Below are positions 30,468-38,318 of a stretch of DNA of 64,000 nt, one piece after another. This stretch comes from CAWEYO01 sp963813315. GTDB taxonomy: Bacteria > Pseudomonadota > Alphaproteobacteria > Rhizobiales > Rhizobiaceae. The stretch spans positions 62,001-126,000 of the forward strand of contig CAWEYO010000020.1 in the NCBI GenBank assembly GCA_963813315.1. The letters are read 5' to 3'. The translations under genes and the position numbers were made by a program. How positions within the stretch are numbered: position 1 is the stretch's first letter; the number at the start of each line of letters is the position of its first letter. Below the pieces are notes generated by a model, which was given only the letters and a program-made list of their open reading frames with translations, made no database searches and was not told the origin of the DNA.

Positions 30468-30965
30468 ATGGCCAAGAACGACGAAGCGCCTTCAGGCGCC
30501 ACAAAAACCGGCAACGGCGCCCAGCCCATGCTCAACGTGCTCGCGCAGTATGTGAAGGACCTTTCTTTCGAAAGCCCCGGCGCGCCGAATTCCCTGCGCG
30601 GCCGCGACAAGGCGCCCGGCATCAATATCAATGTGAACGTTAATGCCAACCCGCTTTCCGACAAGGAATTCGACGTCAATCTGACGCTCAGCGCCAAGGC
30701 CGGTTTTGACAAGGACGTGCTGTTCAATGTCGAACTGGTCTATGGCGGCGTGTTCCGCATCGAAGGGTTTCCGCAGGAGCACATGCTGCCGCTGCTTTTC
30801 ATAGAATGCCCCCGCCTGCTCTTCCCGTTCGCGCGGCAGATCATCGCCGAGGCCACCCGCAATGGCGGCTTCCCGCCGTTGATGCTCGATCCGATCGACT
30901 TCACAAAGATGTTTCAGCAGAAGATCGCCGAGGATCAGGCGAAGGCCAAGGTTCAGGTCAGCTAA
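30468..30965 (+). CDS. secB: Protein-export chaperone SecB
   Basis: SecB holds precursor proteins unfolded and delivers them to SecA. The 165-residue protein has MAKNDEAPSGATKTGNGAQP, then LNVLAQYVKDLSFESPGAP, ININVNVNANPLSDKEFDV, VELVYGGVFRIEGFPQEHML and LMLDPIDFTKMFQQKIAED, all typical. ATG at 30468 is preceded by GAGAGGA at good distance, which decides it over the ATG at 30450. The TAA stop is also the first bases of a family A repeat. Confidence 0.97.
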   Translation: MAKNDEAPSGATKTGNGAQPMLNVLAQYVKDLSFESPGAPNSLRGRDKAPGININVNVNANPLSDKEFDVNLTLSAKAGFDKDVLFNVELVYGGVFRIEGFPQEHMLPLLFIECPRLLFPFARQIIAEATRNGGFPPLMLDPIDFTKMFQQKIAEDQAKAKVQVS

Positions 30966-31073
30966 TGCATGTCGCCCAAAAGTGCGTCAGCGGTTTTGGG
31001 ATAACGACATGCACGAAAACAATAGCCTAAAGCGCGTCGCATAAATCCGTTTCGCCGCCACGCGCTTCAGAGC
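30963..31073 (+). repeat. RIME-like palindromic element, family A, copy 2
   Basis: It begins TAATGCATGTCGCCCAAAAG directly at the secB stop codon and ends with the GCGCGTCGC...CGCCACGCGC palindrome. The first palindrome (GCATGTCG / CGACATGC) could form a hairpin at the secB mRNA end. The remaining bases to dnaQ (31,074-31,208) hold a weaker inverted repeat, TCATCCTTGGG...CCTGGGATGA, and nothing coding that I recognise. Confidence 0.82.
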
Positions 31074-31208
31074 AATTCCAGTCTCTGGCATGACGCTGCA
31101 GCCAATCGCCGGCGCTTGTGATTGCCGAAGCCCTCCCTGCATTGTCATCCTTGGGCTTGACCGGCTTGACCCTGGGATGACGCAGAGAAGGACGTTTCTA
31201 CTCCGTGC

Positions 31209-31913
31209 TCAGGCAGTCTCCAAGCGGTTCCAGATGGCGTTGCCGCCAAGTTCCGATACCAGCGCGGCGTGCGCGGCTCTTTCACGTTCGGTCAGCCGTG
31301 GCGGCAGTAGCCGCGGACGTGTCCCGATCGCCAGGTCGACGCCGTGCAGTTGCAGTTGGCCCGGCGCCGGCTGGACGACGATCTCCAGACTGAGCGCGGC
31401 CTGCTTGCCGCCGATGAGTTCTATGTAGACTTCGGCAAGGAGCTCCGAATCAAGCAAGGCGCCGTGTTTGGTACGGTGGCTGTTGTTAATGCCATAGCGG
31501 CGGCACAGCGCATCGAGCGAATTGGGACCCATTGGATGCTTGCGGCGTGCCAGCGCCAAAGTGTCGACGACCCGGGCCTGCTCGATCGCCTCTTGCCCAA
31601 GCCGGGCCAGCTCCGCATTGATGAAACTCATGTCGAAGCCGGCATTGTGCGCAATCAGCCTGGCGCCATCGATGAAATCCAGAAACTCGGCCGACACCGC
31701 TTCGAAGGTCGGCTTGTCCAGCAGCTGCGCATAACTGATGCCGTGGACGTCCAAGGCCTCGGCATGAATGGTCCGTCCCTGCGGGTTCAGATAATGGTGG
31801 AAAATGCGGCCCGTCGGAAACCGGTTTACCAGTTCGACGGCGCCGATCTCGATGATGCGGTCTTCCCGCGCATCGAGACCTGTCGTTTCCGTATCAAAGA
31901 CGATTTCCCGCAT
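31209..31913 (-). CDS. dnaQ: DNA polymerase III epsilon subunit (3'-5' exonuclease)
   Basis: DnaQ is the proofreading exonuclease of the replicative polymerase. The 234-residue protein shows Exo I MREIVFDTETTGLDAREDR (catalytic Asp and Glu), Exo II RLIAHNAGFDMSFINAEL, and Exo III with HRTKHGALLDSELLAEVY. ATG at 31913 gives the standard N-terminus; an upstream in-frame extension to 31961 is unlikely. The C-terminal tail (after residue 180) is the polymerase-binding region. Confidence 0.96.
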   Translation of the reverse strand: MREIVFDTETTGLDAREDRIIEIGAVELVNRFPTGRIFHHYLNPQGRTIHAEALDVHGISYAQLLDKPTFEAVSAEFLDFIDGARLIAHNAGFDMSFINAELARLGQEAIEQARVVDTLALARRKHPMGPNSLDALCRRYGINNSHRTKHGALLDSELLAEVYIELIGGKQAALSLEIVVQPAPGQLQLHGVDLAIGTRPRLLPPRLTERERAAHAALVSELGGNAIWNRLETA

Positions 31914-31963
31914 CGAATCACTCCGCGACCCGAGCATGCATCGCGGACAGTAGTCCAGCAAGC

Positions 31964-32563
31964 TCAGCCGCCGGTCTCACACTGCGCAACCAGCGTTTCA
32001 ATGATGCGATGCACGTCGTGGCGGGCGGCTTCCATGCCGTTTCCTGTATCGATGATGAAGTCGGCCTGTTGGCGCTTTTGCTCGTCCGGGATCTGTCTGG
32101 CGAGGATTGCCTGAAGCTTTTCTTCGGTTACGCCCGGCCGTGACAGGACGCGCTGGCGCTGTACTTGCGGCGCCGCCGTAACGGTCGCGACCTTGTCGAC
32201 GCGTTTTCGGCCGCCGGTCTCGAAGAGAAGCGGAATGTCGAGGACAACAAGCGGCGTTCCCCTTGCGCGGTGAGCCTCGACAAACGCGTCGGCATCGGCC
32301 TTGACAAGCGGATGGACAATCTCTTCCAGTTTCTTCAGGGCTTCGACATTGCCCACAACGGCCTGCGATAGCTTGGCGCGATCCACGACGCCTTCGCTGA
32401 CAGTGCCGGGAAACGCCAATTCGACAAGAGGAGCAGCCGCTCCGGCATAGAGCCGGTGCACGGTTTCATCGGAATCGTGCACCGGCACGCCTGCTTCCGC
32501 GAACATTTTCGCCGTTGTCGACTTGCCCATGCCGATCGATCCGGTCAGGCCGAGGATGATCAC
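31964..32563 (-). CDS. coaE: Dephospho-CoA kinase
   Basis: CoaE makes coenzyme A from dephospho-CoA and ATP. The 199-residue P-loop kinase begins VIILGLTGSIGMGKSTTAKM with the Walker A loop, followed by VPVHDSDETVHRLY and the lid region QRQRVLSRPGVTEEKLQAIL. I chose GTG at 32563 because it overlaps the aroE stop (GTGA) and yields the usual N-terminus. It forms one operon with maf and aroE. Confidence 0.96.
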   Translation of the reverse strand: MIILGLTGSIGMGKSTTAKMFAEAGVPVHDSDETVHRLYAGAAAPLVELAFPGTVSEGVVDRAKLSQAVVGNVEALKKLEEIVHPLVKADADAFVEAHRARGTPLVVLDIPLLFETGGRKRVDKVATVTAAPQVQRQRVLSRPGVTEEKLQAILARQIPDEQKRQQADFIIDTGNGMEAARHDVHRIIETLVAQCETGG

Positions 32564-33402
32564 GAGCGCCTCTCTACATCCGTCACCAAAATCTCGCGGA
32601 GTTCTCCGGTAACCCGCGGCCGGACGCCGAACCAACGTTCAAAGCCGGGAACGGCCTGATGGAGCAGCATTCCGATGCCGTCGACGGTTTTCAGGCCGCG
32701 CGCGGCGGCGGCGGCAAGAAGCGGTGTCTGCACGGGCACATAGACAATGTCGGTCACGAGCGCGTTGTCGGGCATGCGGGTCAAGTCGGCCGCCACAGTT
32801 CCCCAGCTATCCACGCCCGGAGGCGTCGTATTGATGAGCATATCGGCATCCCCGAGCAGTTCGGGGAGGGCCGCCACCCCATGTGCGGAAACGCCGCCAC
32901 CAAAGCGGTGCGACAGCGTGGTCGCCCGACCGACCGTACGGTTCACGATACGGATGTCCGCGATGCCGCGATGCCGCAGCGCGAACACCACTGCGCGGGA
33001 CGCCCCACCTGCCCCCAAAACGACAGCCCGCCGCGCCTCTTGCCAGCCCGGCGCGCCGATATCCAGGTTGGCTGCAAAGCCGTAGGCGTCGGTGTTGCCC
33101 CCGTGAACCGCTCCTTCCTCCAGCCACAGTGTATTTACCGCACCAATGAGTTCGGCGGCCTCATCGCGGCGGGAGACAAGCGAATTGGCTGTCTCTTTGT
33201 GCGGGATCGTAACATTGCCGCCAGCGAATCCACTGTTACTCAAACCTTGCAAGAACTGCGGAAACTGTTCGGGAGCCACGTCGACCGCGTCATAGCTGCC
33301 GGAGATCCCGAACTGGCGAAGCCAGTACCGGTGAACCAGCGGCGACCGTGAATGGCCAATCGGATGACCGCAGACGAATGCCTTTTGCGGCCGTTCAGCC
33401 AT
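32560..33402 (-). CDS. aroE: Shikimate dehydrogenase
   Basis: AroE reduces 3-dehydroshikimate with NADPH in aromatic amino acid synthesis. The 280-residue protein shows VCGHPIGHSRSPLVHRYWL (shikimate binding), GGNVTIPHKETA with the catalytic Lys, GNTDAYGF, and the NADP fold VVLGAGGASRAVVFAL with NRT after it. ATG at 33402 overlaps the maf end by 8 bases, indicating translational coupling. Confidence 0.97.
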   Translation of the reverse strand: MAERPQKAFVCGHPIGHSRSPLVHRYWLRQFGISGSYDAVDVAPEQFPQFLQGLSNSGFAGGNVTIPHKETANSLVSRRDEAAELIGAVNTLWLEEGAVHGGNTDAYGFAANLDIGAPGWQEARRAVVLGAGGASRAVVFALRHRGIADIRIVNRTVGRATTLSHRFGGGVSAHGVAALPELLGDADMLINTTPPGVDSWGTVAADLTRMPDNALVTDIVYVPVQTPLLAAAAARGLKTVDGIGMLLHQAVPGFERWFGVRPRVTGELREILVTDVERRS

Positions 33403-33994
33403 CGATCGCTCCCTGATCGCGAAGTGCAGCAAGCAACGGTATCAGCGGAACCCCGACAACCGTGAAATAATCGCCCGCGATTTCTTCGAACAGCTGAATG
33501 CCTTCGCCTTCGACCTGATAGGCCCCCACGCTCGACAGCGCTTTCGCACCTACCCGTGCAAGGTGCCGGCCGATGAACCCCGGATTGAGGTTCCGCATGG
33601 TCAGACCGGCCACCGCCACGTGGCGCCATAGCGTTTCACCATTGCGGACAAGCACGACCGCGCTGTTCAGGTGATGTGTGCGGCCCGAGAGCCTCAGCAA
33701 GTGCCGCCGCGCGTCTTCCATGTCGACCGGTTTGTGAAAAATCCTGTCGTCGAGCGAAAGCGTCTGGTCGCAGCCGATAACCAATGCATCCAGATAACGT
33801 GCGCTCACCTCTTGAGCCTTCGCTTCGGCGAGAATAAGTGCGACATCCTCGGGCGAAACCCCACTTCCCTCCAGCGGCGCCTCAACGGCGCGCTCGTCGA
33901 CCGCAGCCGGTATCGCTTCAAAGTCAACACCCGCATTTTCCAGCAGCATTCGCCGGAACGGGCTGCCCGATGCAAGGATGATGCGTATTGTCAT
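33395..33994 (-). CDS. maf: Maf-family nucleotide pyrophosphatase
   Basis: Maf proteins are house-cleaning nucleoside triphosphate pyrophosphatases. The 199-residue protein shows IILASGSPFRRMLLENAGV (substrate loop SxSPRR-like, here SGSPFRR), VIGCDQTLSLDDRIFHKP with the catalytic Asp, and AYQVEGEGIQLFEEIAGDYF. ATG at 33994 gives a standard N-terminus. This origin-proximal paralogue in Rhizobiales is usually followed by aroE and coaE, as here. Confidence 0.94.
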   Translation of the reverse strand: MTIRIILASGSPFRRMLLENAGVDFEAIPAAVDERAVEAPLEGSGVSPEDVALILAEAKAQEVSARYLDALVIGCDQTLSLDDRIFHKPVDMEDARRHLLRLSGRTHHLNSAVVLVRNGETLWRHVAVAGLTMRNLNPGFIGRHLARVGAKALSSVGAYQVEGEGIQLFEEIAGDYFTVVGVPLIPLLAALRDQGAIDG

Positions 33995-34027
33995 GCTGTC
34001 ACGCCCGCCGCTTTTGATGAACCGTGC

Positions 34028-34087
34028 TTCTATCTCTTTGATCAAGCATCGGATTTTGCCAAAAACAGTTCCTAAATTCGCGGCCGA
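34028..34087 (+). repeat. Partial palindromic element, family B
   Basis: The sequence TCTCTTTGATCAAGCATCGG followed by ATTTTGCC...GGCCGATGG is a degenerate copy of the B family, best seen at 46,236 and 61,126. It fills the 97-bp gap between maf and the DUF299 gene. Confidence 0.7.
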
Positions 34088-34091
34088 TGGT

Positions 34092-34913
34092 CTACCGCGC
34101 CTTGCCGCGCAGCGCAACAATGGCCGCCGCTGTTTCCTCTATGGAGCGGCGGCTCACGTCGATCATCGGCCAGCCGTGCCGCGTGCATATCTGCCGGGCG
34201 TAGGTAAGTTCTTCGGCGATGTTGGCCCGGTCCACATAGCTCTGTGCATCGAAACCAGCCGTAGTGCCGAGCAGCCGGTTCTGCCTCACATGCGAGATCC
34301 GCTCTGCCGTTGCTATCAGCCCGACGATCAGCGGTTTCCTGGCCGAGACAAGACTGTCAGGCACCGGAACACCGAGCACAATCGGGATGTTGGCAGTCTT
34401 GATGCCGCGGTTTGCCAGATAGATGCTTGTTGGTGTCTTCGACGTGCGCGAAATGCCGATAAGCACGATCTCGGCATCCTCCACATCGGCAGGCAGCTGC
34501 CCGTCATCATGCTCCATTGTGAAGTTCAGGGCATCGATGCGTCGAAAATATTCAGCATCGAGTACATGCTGCGCGCCGACACGGCGTCCCGCGGGCGTTC
34601 CAAGATAAGATTGAAAGACCGCAAGCACCGGTTCAAGCACCGAGACGCAGGGAAGGCCCATCGCCGCGCTTCGCTCGTCGATCATTCGCGCCAGTTTTTG
34701 ATCGACAACCGTGTAGAGGACAATCCCCGGCTCCTCGTCAATGTCCTCGAAGACCTTCATCAGCTGCTTTTCCGTACGGATCAGCGGATAGATATGCTCG
34801 ATTGCTCGTGCATCCTTATACTGCGACGAAGCCGCACGGCCAGCCGCCAGCAGTGTCTCGCCCGTCGCGTCCGAGATCAGATGCAGATGGAAGAAGCTAT
34901 GTGGTTTGTTCAC
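34092..34913 (-). CDS. Pyruvate, phosphate dikinase regulatory protein (DUF299 kinase/pyrophosphorylase)
   Basis: Members of this family reversibly phosphorylate a Thr of pyruvate phosphate dikinase or PEP synthase, using ADP. The 273-residue protein shows FFHLHLISDATGETLLAAGR at the start, HDDGQLP, and the P-loop-like IVLIGISRTSKTPTSIYLAN followed by KTANIPIVLG. I chose GTG at 34913, preceded by GGGAG; the in-frame TTG at 34949 would lie in a DnaA box. The gene bounds the origin, as in Caulobacter (homologue RP001). Confidence 0.93.
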   Translation of the reverse strand: MNKPHSFFHLHLISDATGETLLAAGRAASSQYKDARAIEHIYPLIRTEKQLMKVFEDIDEEPGIVLYTVVDQKLARMIDERSAAMGLPCVSVLEPVLAVFQSYLGTPAGRRVGAQHVLDAEYFRRIDALNFTMEHDDGQLPADVEDAEIVLIGISRTSKTPTSIYLANRGIKTANIPIVLGVPVPDSLVSARKPLIVGLIATAERISHVRQNRLLGTTAGFDAQSYVDRANIAEELTYARQICTRHGWPMIDVSRRSIEETAAAIVALRGKAR

Positions 34914-35312
34914 ACCAGTTGGCTCCCGCCTGTGACAAATTGTGGACAAGGCGCGCTACGCCGCACCGCGCCCGGCAGCGACTGTATCAAAACGTCGCTT
35001 GTCCACAATTCGATCGTCCGTGAAGTCTGAAACGGTGTTGTGGAGAATAACGGGAATCGCCTCCGCCGGGCACAGCACGCTTCATGACGGTGCAGGTTGA
35101 TACACTTTTAAACCATTGAAATATAATCATAAATGTGTCTTTTCCCCACAGTTCCAGTGCCTTTGTCCGCGACCGTGCGTCAATTGGCTGTGTCGGGTTC
35201 TGGCCGCCCATGTGAAAAAGTGCGAATTCCCGATTCCAACAAACTCTTAGAATCAAAAACAACTTTCTCTATAGATATTTTATTTAATAGATCCTGCGGA
35301 GCGCGAGACGAC
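34914..35312. other. oriC: Predicted chromosomal replication origin (oriC)
   Basis: This 399-bp non-coding gap lies between the DUF299 gene and hemE, the position of the Caulobacter origin. DnaA-box-like 9-mers are TTGTCCACA at 34,999-35,007 (plus) and at 34,941-34,949 (minus), TTCTCCACA at 35,039-35,047 (minus) and TTCCCCACA at 35,142-35,150 (plus), against the consensus TTATCCACA. Two A/T-rich tracts, 35,101-35,143 and 35,236-35,294 (roughly three quarters A/T in the second), are candidate unwinding elements. GANTC methylation sites occur at 35,054, 35,232 and 35,250. Genes on either side point mainly away from it. Confidence 0.85.
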
Positions 35313-36347
35313 ATGACAAAGAAACGTGTAGTGATCGACGTGCTCAACGGGCAGAGCGTGTTCCCGCCGCCCGTCTGGATGATGCGGCAGGCTGGACGCT
35401 ACCTGCCCGAATATCGCAGGACACGAGAGAAGGCAGGGAGCTTCCTGGACCTTTGCTACAATCCGGATTTGGCGGTGGAGGTGGCGTTGCAGCCGATCAG
35501 GCGCTTCGGCTTTGATGCTTCCATCCTGTTTTCCGATATCCTGGTCGTGCCGCATGCGCTTGGCCGCGACCTTCGCTTCGAGGAAGGGCAAGGACCACAG
35601 ATGCAGCCGATTGAGGCCGAGGAGATCGGCGGTCTCGACGGAACGCGGTTTCACGAGCATCTGGCTCCGGTCTACGAAACGGTCGGCCGGCTTCGCGCGG
35701 AGCTGCCTGCGGAAACGACGTTGATCGGCTTTTGCGGTGCGCCGTGGACAGTCGCGACCTATATGATCGCCGGCCACGCTACGCCGGATCAGGCACCGGC
35801 GCGGCTCTTCGCATTTAGGCATCCCGAGGCGTTTGCACAGTTGCTCGATATTCTGGCGAAGCATTCGGCCAGTTATCTTATCCGGCAGATCGAGGCTGGA
35901 GCAGACACCGTCCAGATATTCGAATCATGGGGAGGCGTGCTGGACGAAGCCTCTTTCGAAGCGCATTGCATTCGTCCGGTCGCACAGATCGTGCAGCGGG
36001 TGCGGACAGCATATCCGGATGTGCCCATCATAGGGTTCCCGAAAGGGGCGGGCAGGCTGTACGACGGCTATAGGGAAAAAACGGGAACTGCCGTGCTTGG
36101 GTTGGACTGGACGGTGCCGCTGGAGCAAGCGGTCGCCCTGCAGGCACGCGGAGCCGTGCAGGGCAATCTTGACCCGATGAGGCTGGTCGCAGGCGGCAAG
36201 GCGCTGGAAGATGGCGTTGCGCGTATTCTGGACTCGCTGGGAGGTGGGCCGCTCGTGTTCAATCTGGGACACGGCATTACGCCGGATGCGCCAATCGAGC
36301 ATGTCGAGATGATGCTGGCGCTTGTGCGGGAAGCGCGACAGTCATGA
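35313..36347 (+). CDS. hemE: Uroporphyrinogen decarboxylase
   Basis: HemE converts uroporphyrinogen III to coproporphyrinogen III in haem synthesis. The 344-residue protein has PPVWMMRQAGRYLPEYRRTR (signature), FSDILVVPHALG, IGFCGAPWTVATYMI (second signature region) and FNLGHGITPDAPIEHVEMM at the end. ATG at 35313 has GGAG upstream; the frame is open further upstream into oriC but without family similarity. It is coupled to hemJ by ATGA. Confidence 0.97.
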   Translation: MTKKRVVIDVLNGQSVFPPPVWMMRQAGRYLPEYRRTREKAGSFLDLCYNPDLAVEVALQPIRRFGFDASILFSDILVVPHALGRDLRFEEGQGPQMQPIEAEEIGGLDGTRFHEHLAPVYETVGRLRAELPAETTLIGFCGAPWTVATYMIAGHATPDQAPARLFAFRHPEAFAQLLDILAKHSASYLIRQIEAGADTVQIFESWGGVLDEASFEAHCIRPVAQIVQRVRTAYPDVPIIGFPKGAGRLYDGYREKTGTAVLGLDWTVPLEQAVALQARGAVQGNLDPMRLVAGGKALEDGVARILDSLGGGPLVFNLGHGITPDAPIEHVEMMLALVREARQS

Positions 36348-36883
36348 GGGAGAAGGCGGTTGGCGGCGGCGGGCAAGCGAGTGCGGTTCGTCGGGCTTCG
36401 GTGGCGATCGCAGTCGTCGTCGCAGGTTTCACGGCGCTGTTCCTGCTTGCGCCGGCGGCATTCTATCCGTGGGCGAAGGCGATTCACGTGATAGCGGTGA
36501 TGTCGTGGATGGCGGGGATGCTCTATCTGCCGCGGCTTTTCGTCTATCACGCGGAGGTTGATAGAACGTCGGCGCAATCAGCGACCTTCAAAATCATGGA
36601 GGGCCGGCTTCTGCGCGCGATCATCAATCCGGCGATGATCGTTGCGTGGATGTTCGGGCTGTGGCTTGCGTGGACGGGATTTCAATTCACTGGCGGCTGG
36701 CTGCACATGAAGATAGCGGCCGTAGTCGCCCTGTCGGCGGTGCATGGCTATTTCGCCCGGGCGGTGCGATTGTTTGCCGAGGATCGCAACGACAAATCGG
36801 CACGTCACTGGCGCATAATGAATGAAGTGCCTACATTACTGATGGTTGCGATCGTGATCCTGGTGATTGTGAAGCCGTTTTGA
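36344..36883 (+). CDS. hemJ: HemJ-type protoporphyrinogen oxidase
   Basis: HemJ is the membrane enzyme that oxidises protoporphyrinogen IX in bacteria lacking HemG or HemY. The 179-residue protein has several membrane segments; AKAIHVIAVMSWMAGMLYLP carries the conserved haem-ligand His, followed by PRLFVYH, and GWLHMKIAAVVALSAVHGYF has further conserved His and Lys. The end is MVAIVILVIVKPF. ATG overlaps the hemE stop, so the two haem genes are co-translated. Confidence 0.93.
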   Translation: MREKAVGGGGQASAVRRASVAIAVVVAGFTALFLLAPAAFYPWAKAIHVIAVMSWMAGMLYLPRLFVYHAEVDRTSAQSATFKIMEGRLLRAIINPAMIVAWMFGLWLAWTGFQFTGGWLHMKIAAVVALSAVHGYFARAVRLFAEDRNDKSARHWRIMNEVPTLLMVAIVILVIVKPF

Positions 36884-36897
36884 GCTCAATCACAAAT

Positions 36898-36924
36898 GCC
36901 GCCTTGCTCTTTGCAAAAGGCGGC
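36898..36924 (+). other. Stem-loop between hemJ and rho
   Basis: An 8-bp stem, GCCGCCTT (36898-36905) and AAGGCGGC (36917-36924), with an 11-base loop lies 14 bases after the hemJ stop. No U-tract follows. The 156-bp leader up to the rho start is otherwise unannotated; rho leaders often carry autoregulatory attenuation, which this sequence alone cannot show. Confidence 0.5.
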
Positions 36925-37039
36925 GATAAAAGACAGCTCCCTCCTCGGCACACGCGTCTCCTTTCGTTCCTTTCCCGATCGAGTCCGACGCACATCGTTA
37001 TACGCCGTTTTTTCCCTTCTGAATCCAAAGTCCACCCCT

Positions 37040-38305
37040 ATGCAGGAAATGAAACTTCAAGAGCTCAAGAGCAAGAAGCCGACGGACCTTATTGCCTTTG
37101 CCGAATCGCTCGAGGTCGAAAACGCCAGTGTGATGCGCAAGCAGGAGCTGATGTTCGCGATTTTGAAGAAGCTCGCGTCGCAGGAAGTGGAAATCATCGG
37201 TGAAGGCGTGGTGGAGGTGCTGCAAGACGGGTTTGGTTTTCTCCGGTCTGCCAACGCCAACTACCTGCCCGGTCCCGACGACATCTACATTTCTCCTTCG
37301 CAGATCCGGCGATTCTCGCTGAAAACCGGTGATACCGTTGAGGGTCCGATCCGCAGTCCGAAGGAAGGCGAGCGCTATTTTGCGCTATTGAAGGTCAACA
37401 CGATCAACTTCGAAGACCCGGAGAAAATCCGCCACAAGATCCATTTCGACAATCTGACCCCGCTCTATCCCAATGAGCGGCTGAGGATGGAGACGGGCAA
37501 TCCCGCGACGAAGGATCTGTCGGCGCGGGTCATCGATCTTGTCGCTCCGCTTGGCAAAGGTCAGCGCGGCCTGATCGTCGCTCCGCCGCGGACCGGCAAG
37601 ACTGTGCTGCTGCAGAATATTGCGCATTCCGTCACGGCCAATCATCCGGAGTGCTACCTGATTGTTCTCCTGATCGATGAACGTCCGGAGGAAGTGACGG
37701 ACATGCAGCGGTCCGTGAAGGGCGAGGTGGTTTCGTCGACCTTCGACGAACCGGCGACGCGGCATGTGCAGGTCGCGGAAATGGTAATTGAGAAGGCGAA
37801 GCGGTTGGTCGAGCACGGGCGGGATGTCGTCATCCTGCTTGATTCAATCACGCGTCTCGGCCGCGCCTACAACACCGTAGTGCCGTCATCTGGCAAGGTG
37901 CTGACCGGCGGTGTGGACGCCAATGCGCTGCAGCGGCCGAAGAGGTTTTTCGGCGCGGCGCGCAACATCGAGGAAGGCGGGTCGCTGACGATTATAGCCA
38001 CGGCGCTGATCGACACGGGCAGCCGCATGGATGAGGTTATCTTTGAGGAATTCAAAGGCACCGGCAATTCCGAGATCGTGCTCGACCGCAAGGTTGCTGA
38101 CAAGCGGATCTTCCCGGCGATGGACATTCTGAAATCGGGCACACGTAAGGAAGACCTACTGATAGCCCGGCAGGATCTTCAGAAGATCTTCGTGTTGCGG
38201 CGTATCCTGGCACCGATGGGAACGACGGACGCGATCGAGTTCCTGATCGACAAACTCAAGCAAACCAAGTCGAATACGGATTTCTTCAATTCCATGAACA
38301 CGTGA
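37040..38305 (+). CDS. rho: Transcription termination factor Rho
   Basis: Rho is the hexameric RNA-dependent ATPase that ends transcription. Start at ATG 37040 gives 421 residues, the standard rhizobial length (MQEMKLQELKSKKPTDLIAF). The RNA-binding domain has DGFGFLRSANANYLPGPDDI; the ATPase has Walker A APPRTGKTVLLQNIA, LLIDERPEEVTDM, Walker B DVVILLDSITRLGRAYN and the R-loop region GGSLTIIATALIDTGSRMDE. The gene is intact; an upstream in-frame extension is not family-like. Confidence 0.98.
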   Translation: MQEMKLQELKSKKPTDLIAFAESLEVENASVMRKQELMFAILKKLASQEVEIIGEGVVEVLQDGFGFLRSANANYLPGPDDIYISPSQIRRFSLKTGDTVEGPIRSPKEGERYFALLKVNTINFEDPEKIRHKIHFDNLTPLYPNERLRMETGNPATKDLSARVIDLVAPLGKGQRGLIVAPPRTGKTVLLQNIAHSVTANHPECYLIVLLIDERPEEVTDMQRSVKGEVVSSTFDEPATRHVQVAEMVIEKAKRLVEHGRDVVILLDSITRLGRAYNTVVPSSGKVLTGGVDANALQRPKRFFGAARNIEEGGSLTIIATALIDTGSRMDEVIFEEFKGTGNSEIVLDRKVADKRIFPAMDILKSGTRKEDLLIARQDLQKIFVLRRILAPMGTTDAIEFLIDKLKQTKSNTDFFNSMNT

Positions 38306-38318
38306 TCCGCGGCTGCTT

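Noticed and set aside
34914..35312. CtrA binding sites in oriC
   Set aside because: I looked for TTAA-N7-TTAA and found only half sites (for example in 35,106-35,120), so CtrA control of this origin is not claimed.
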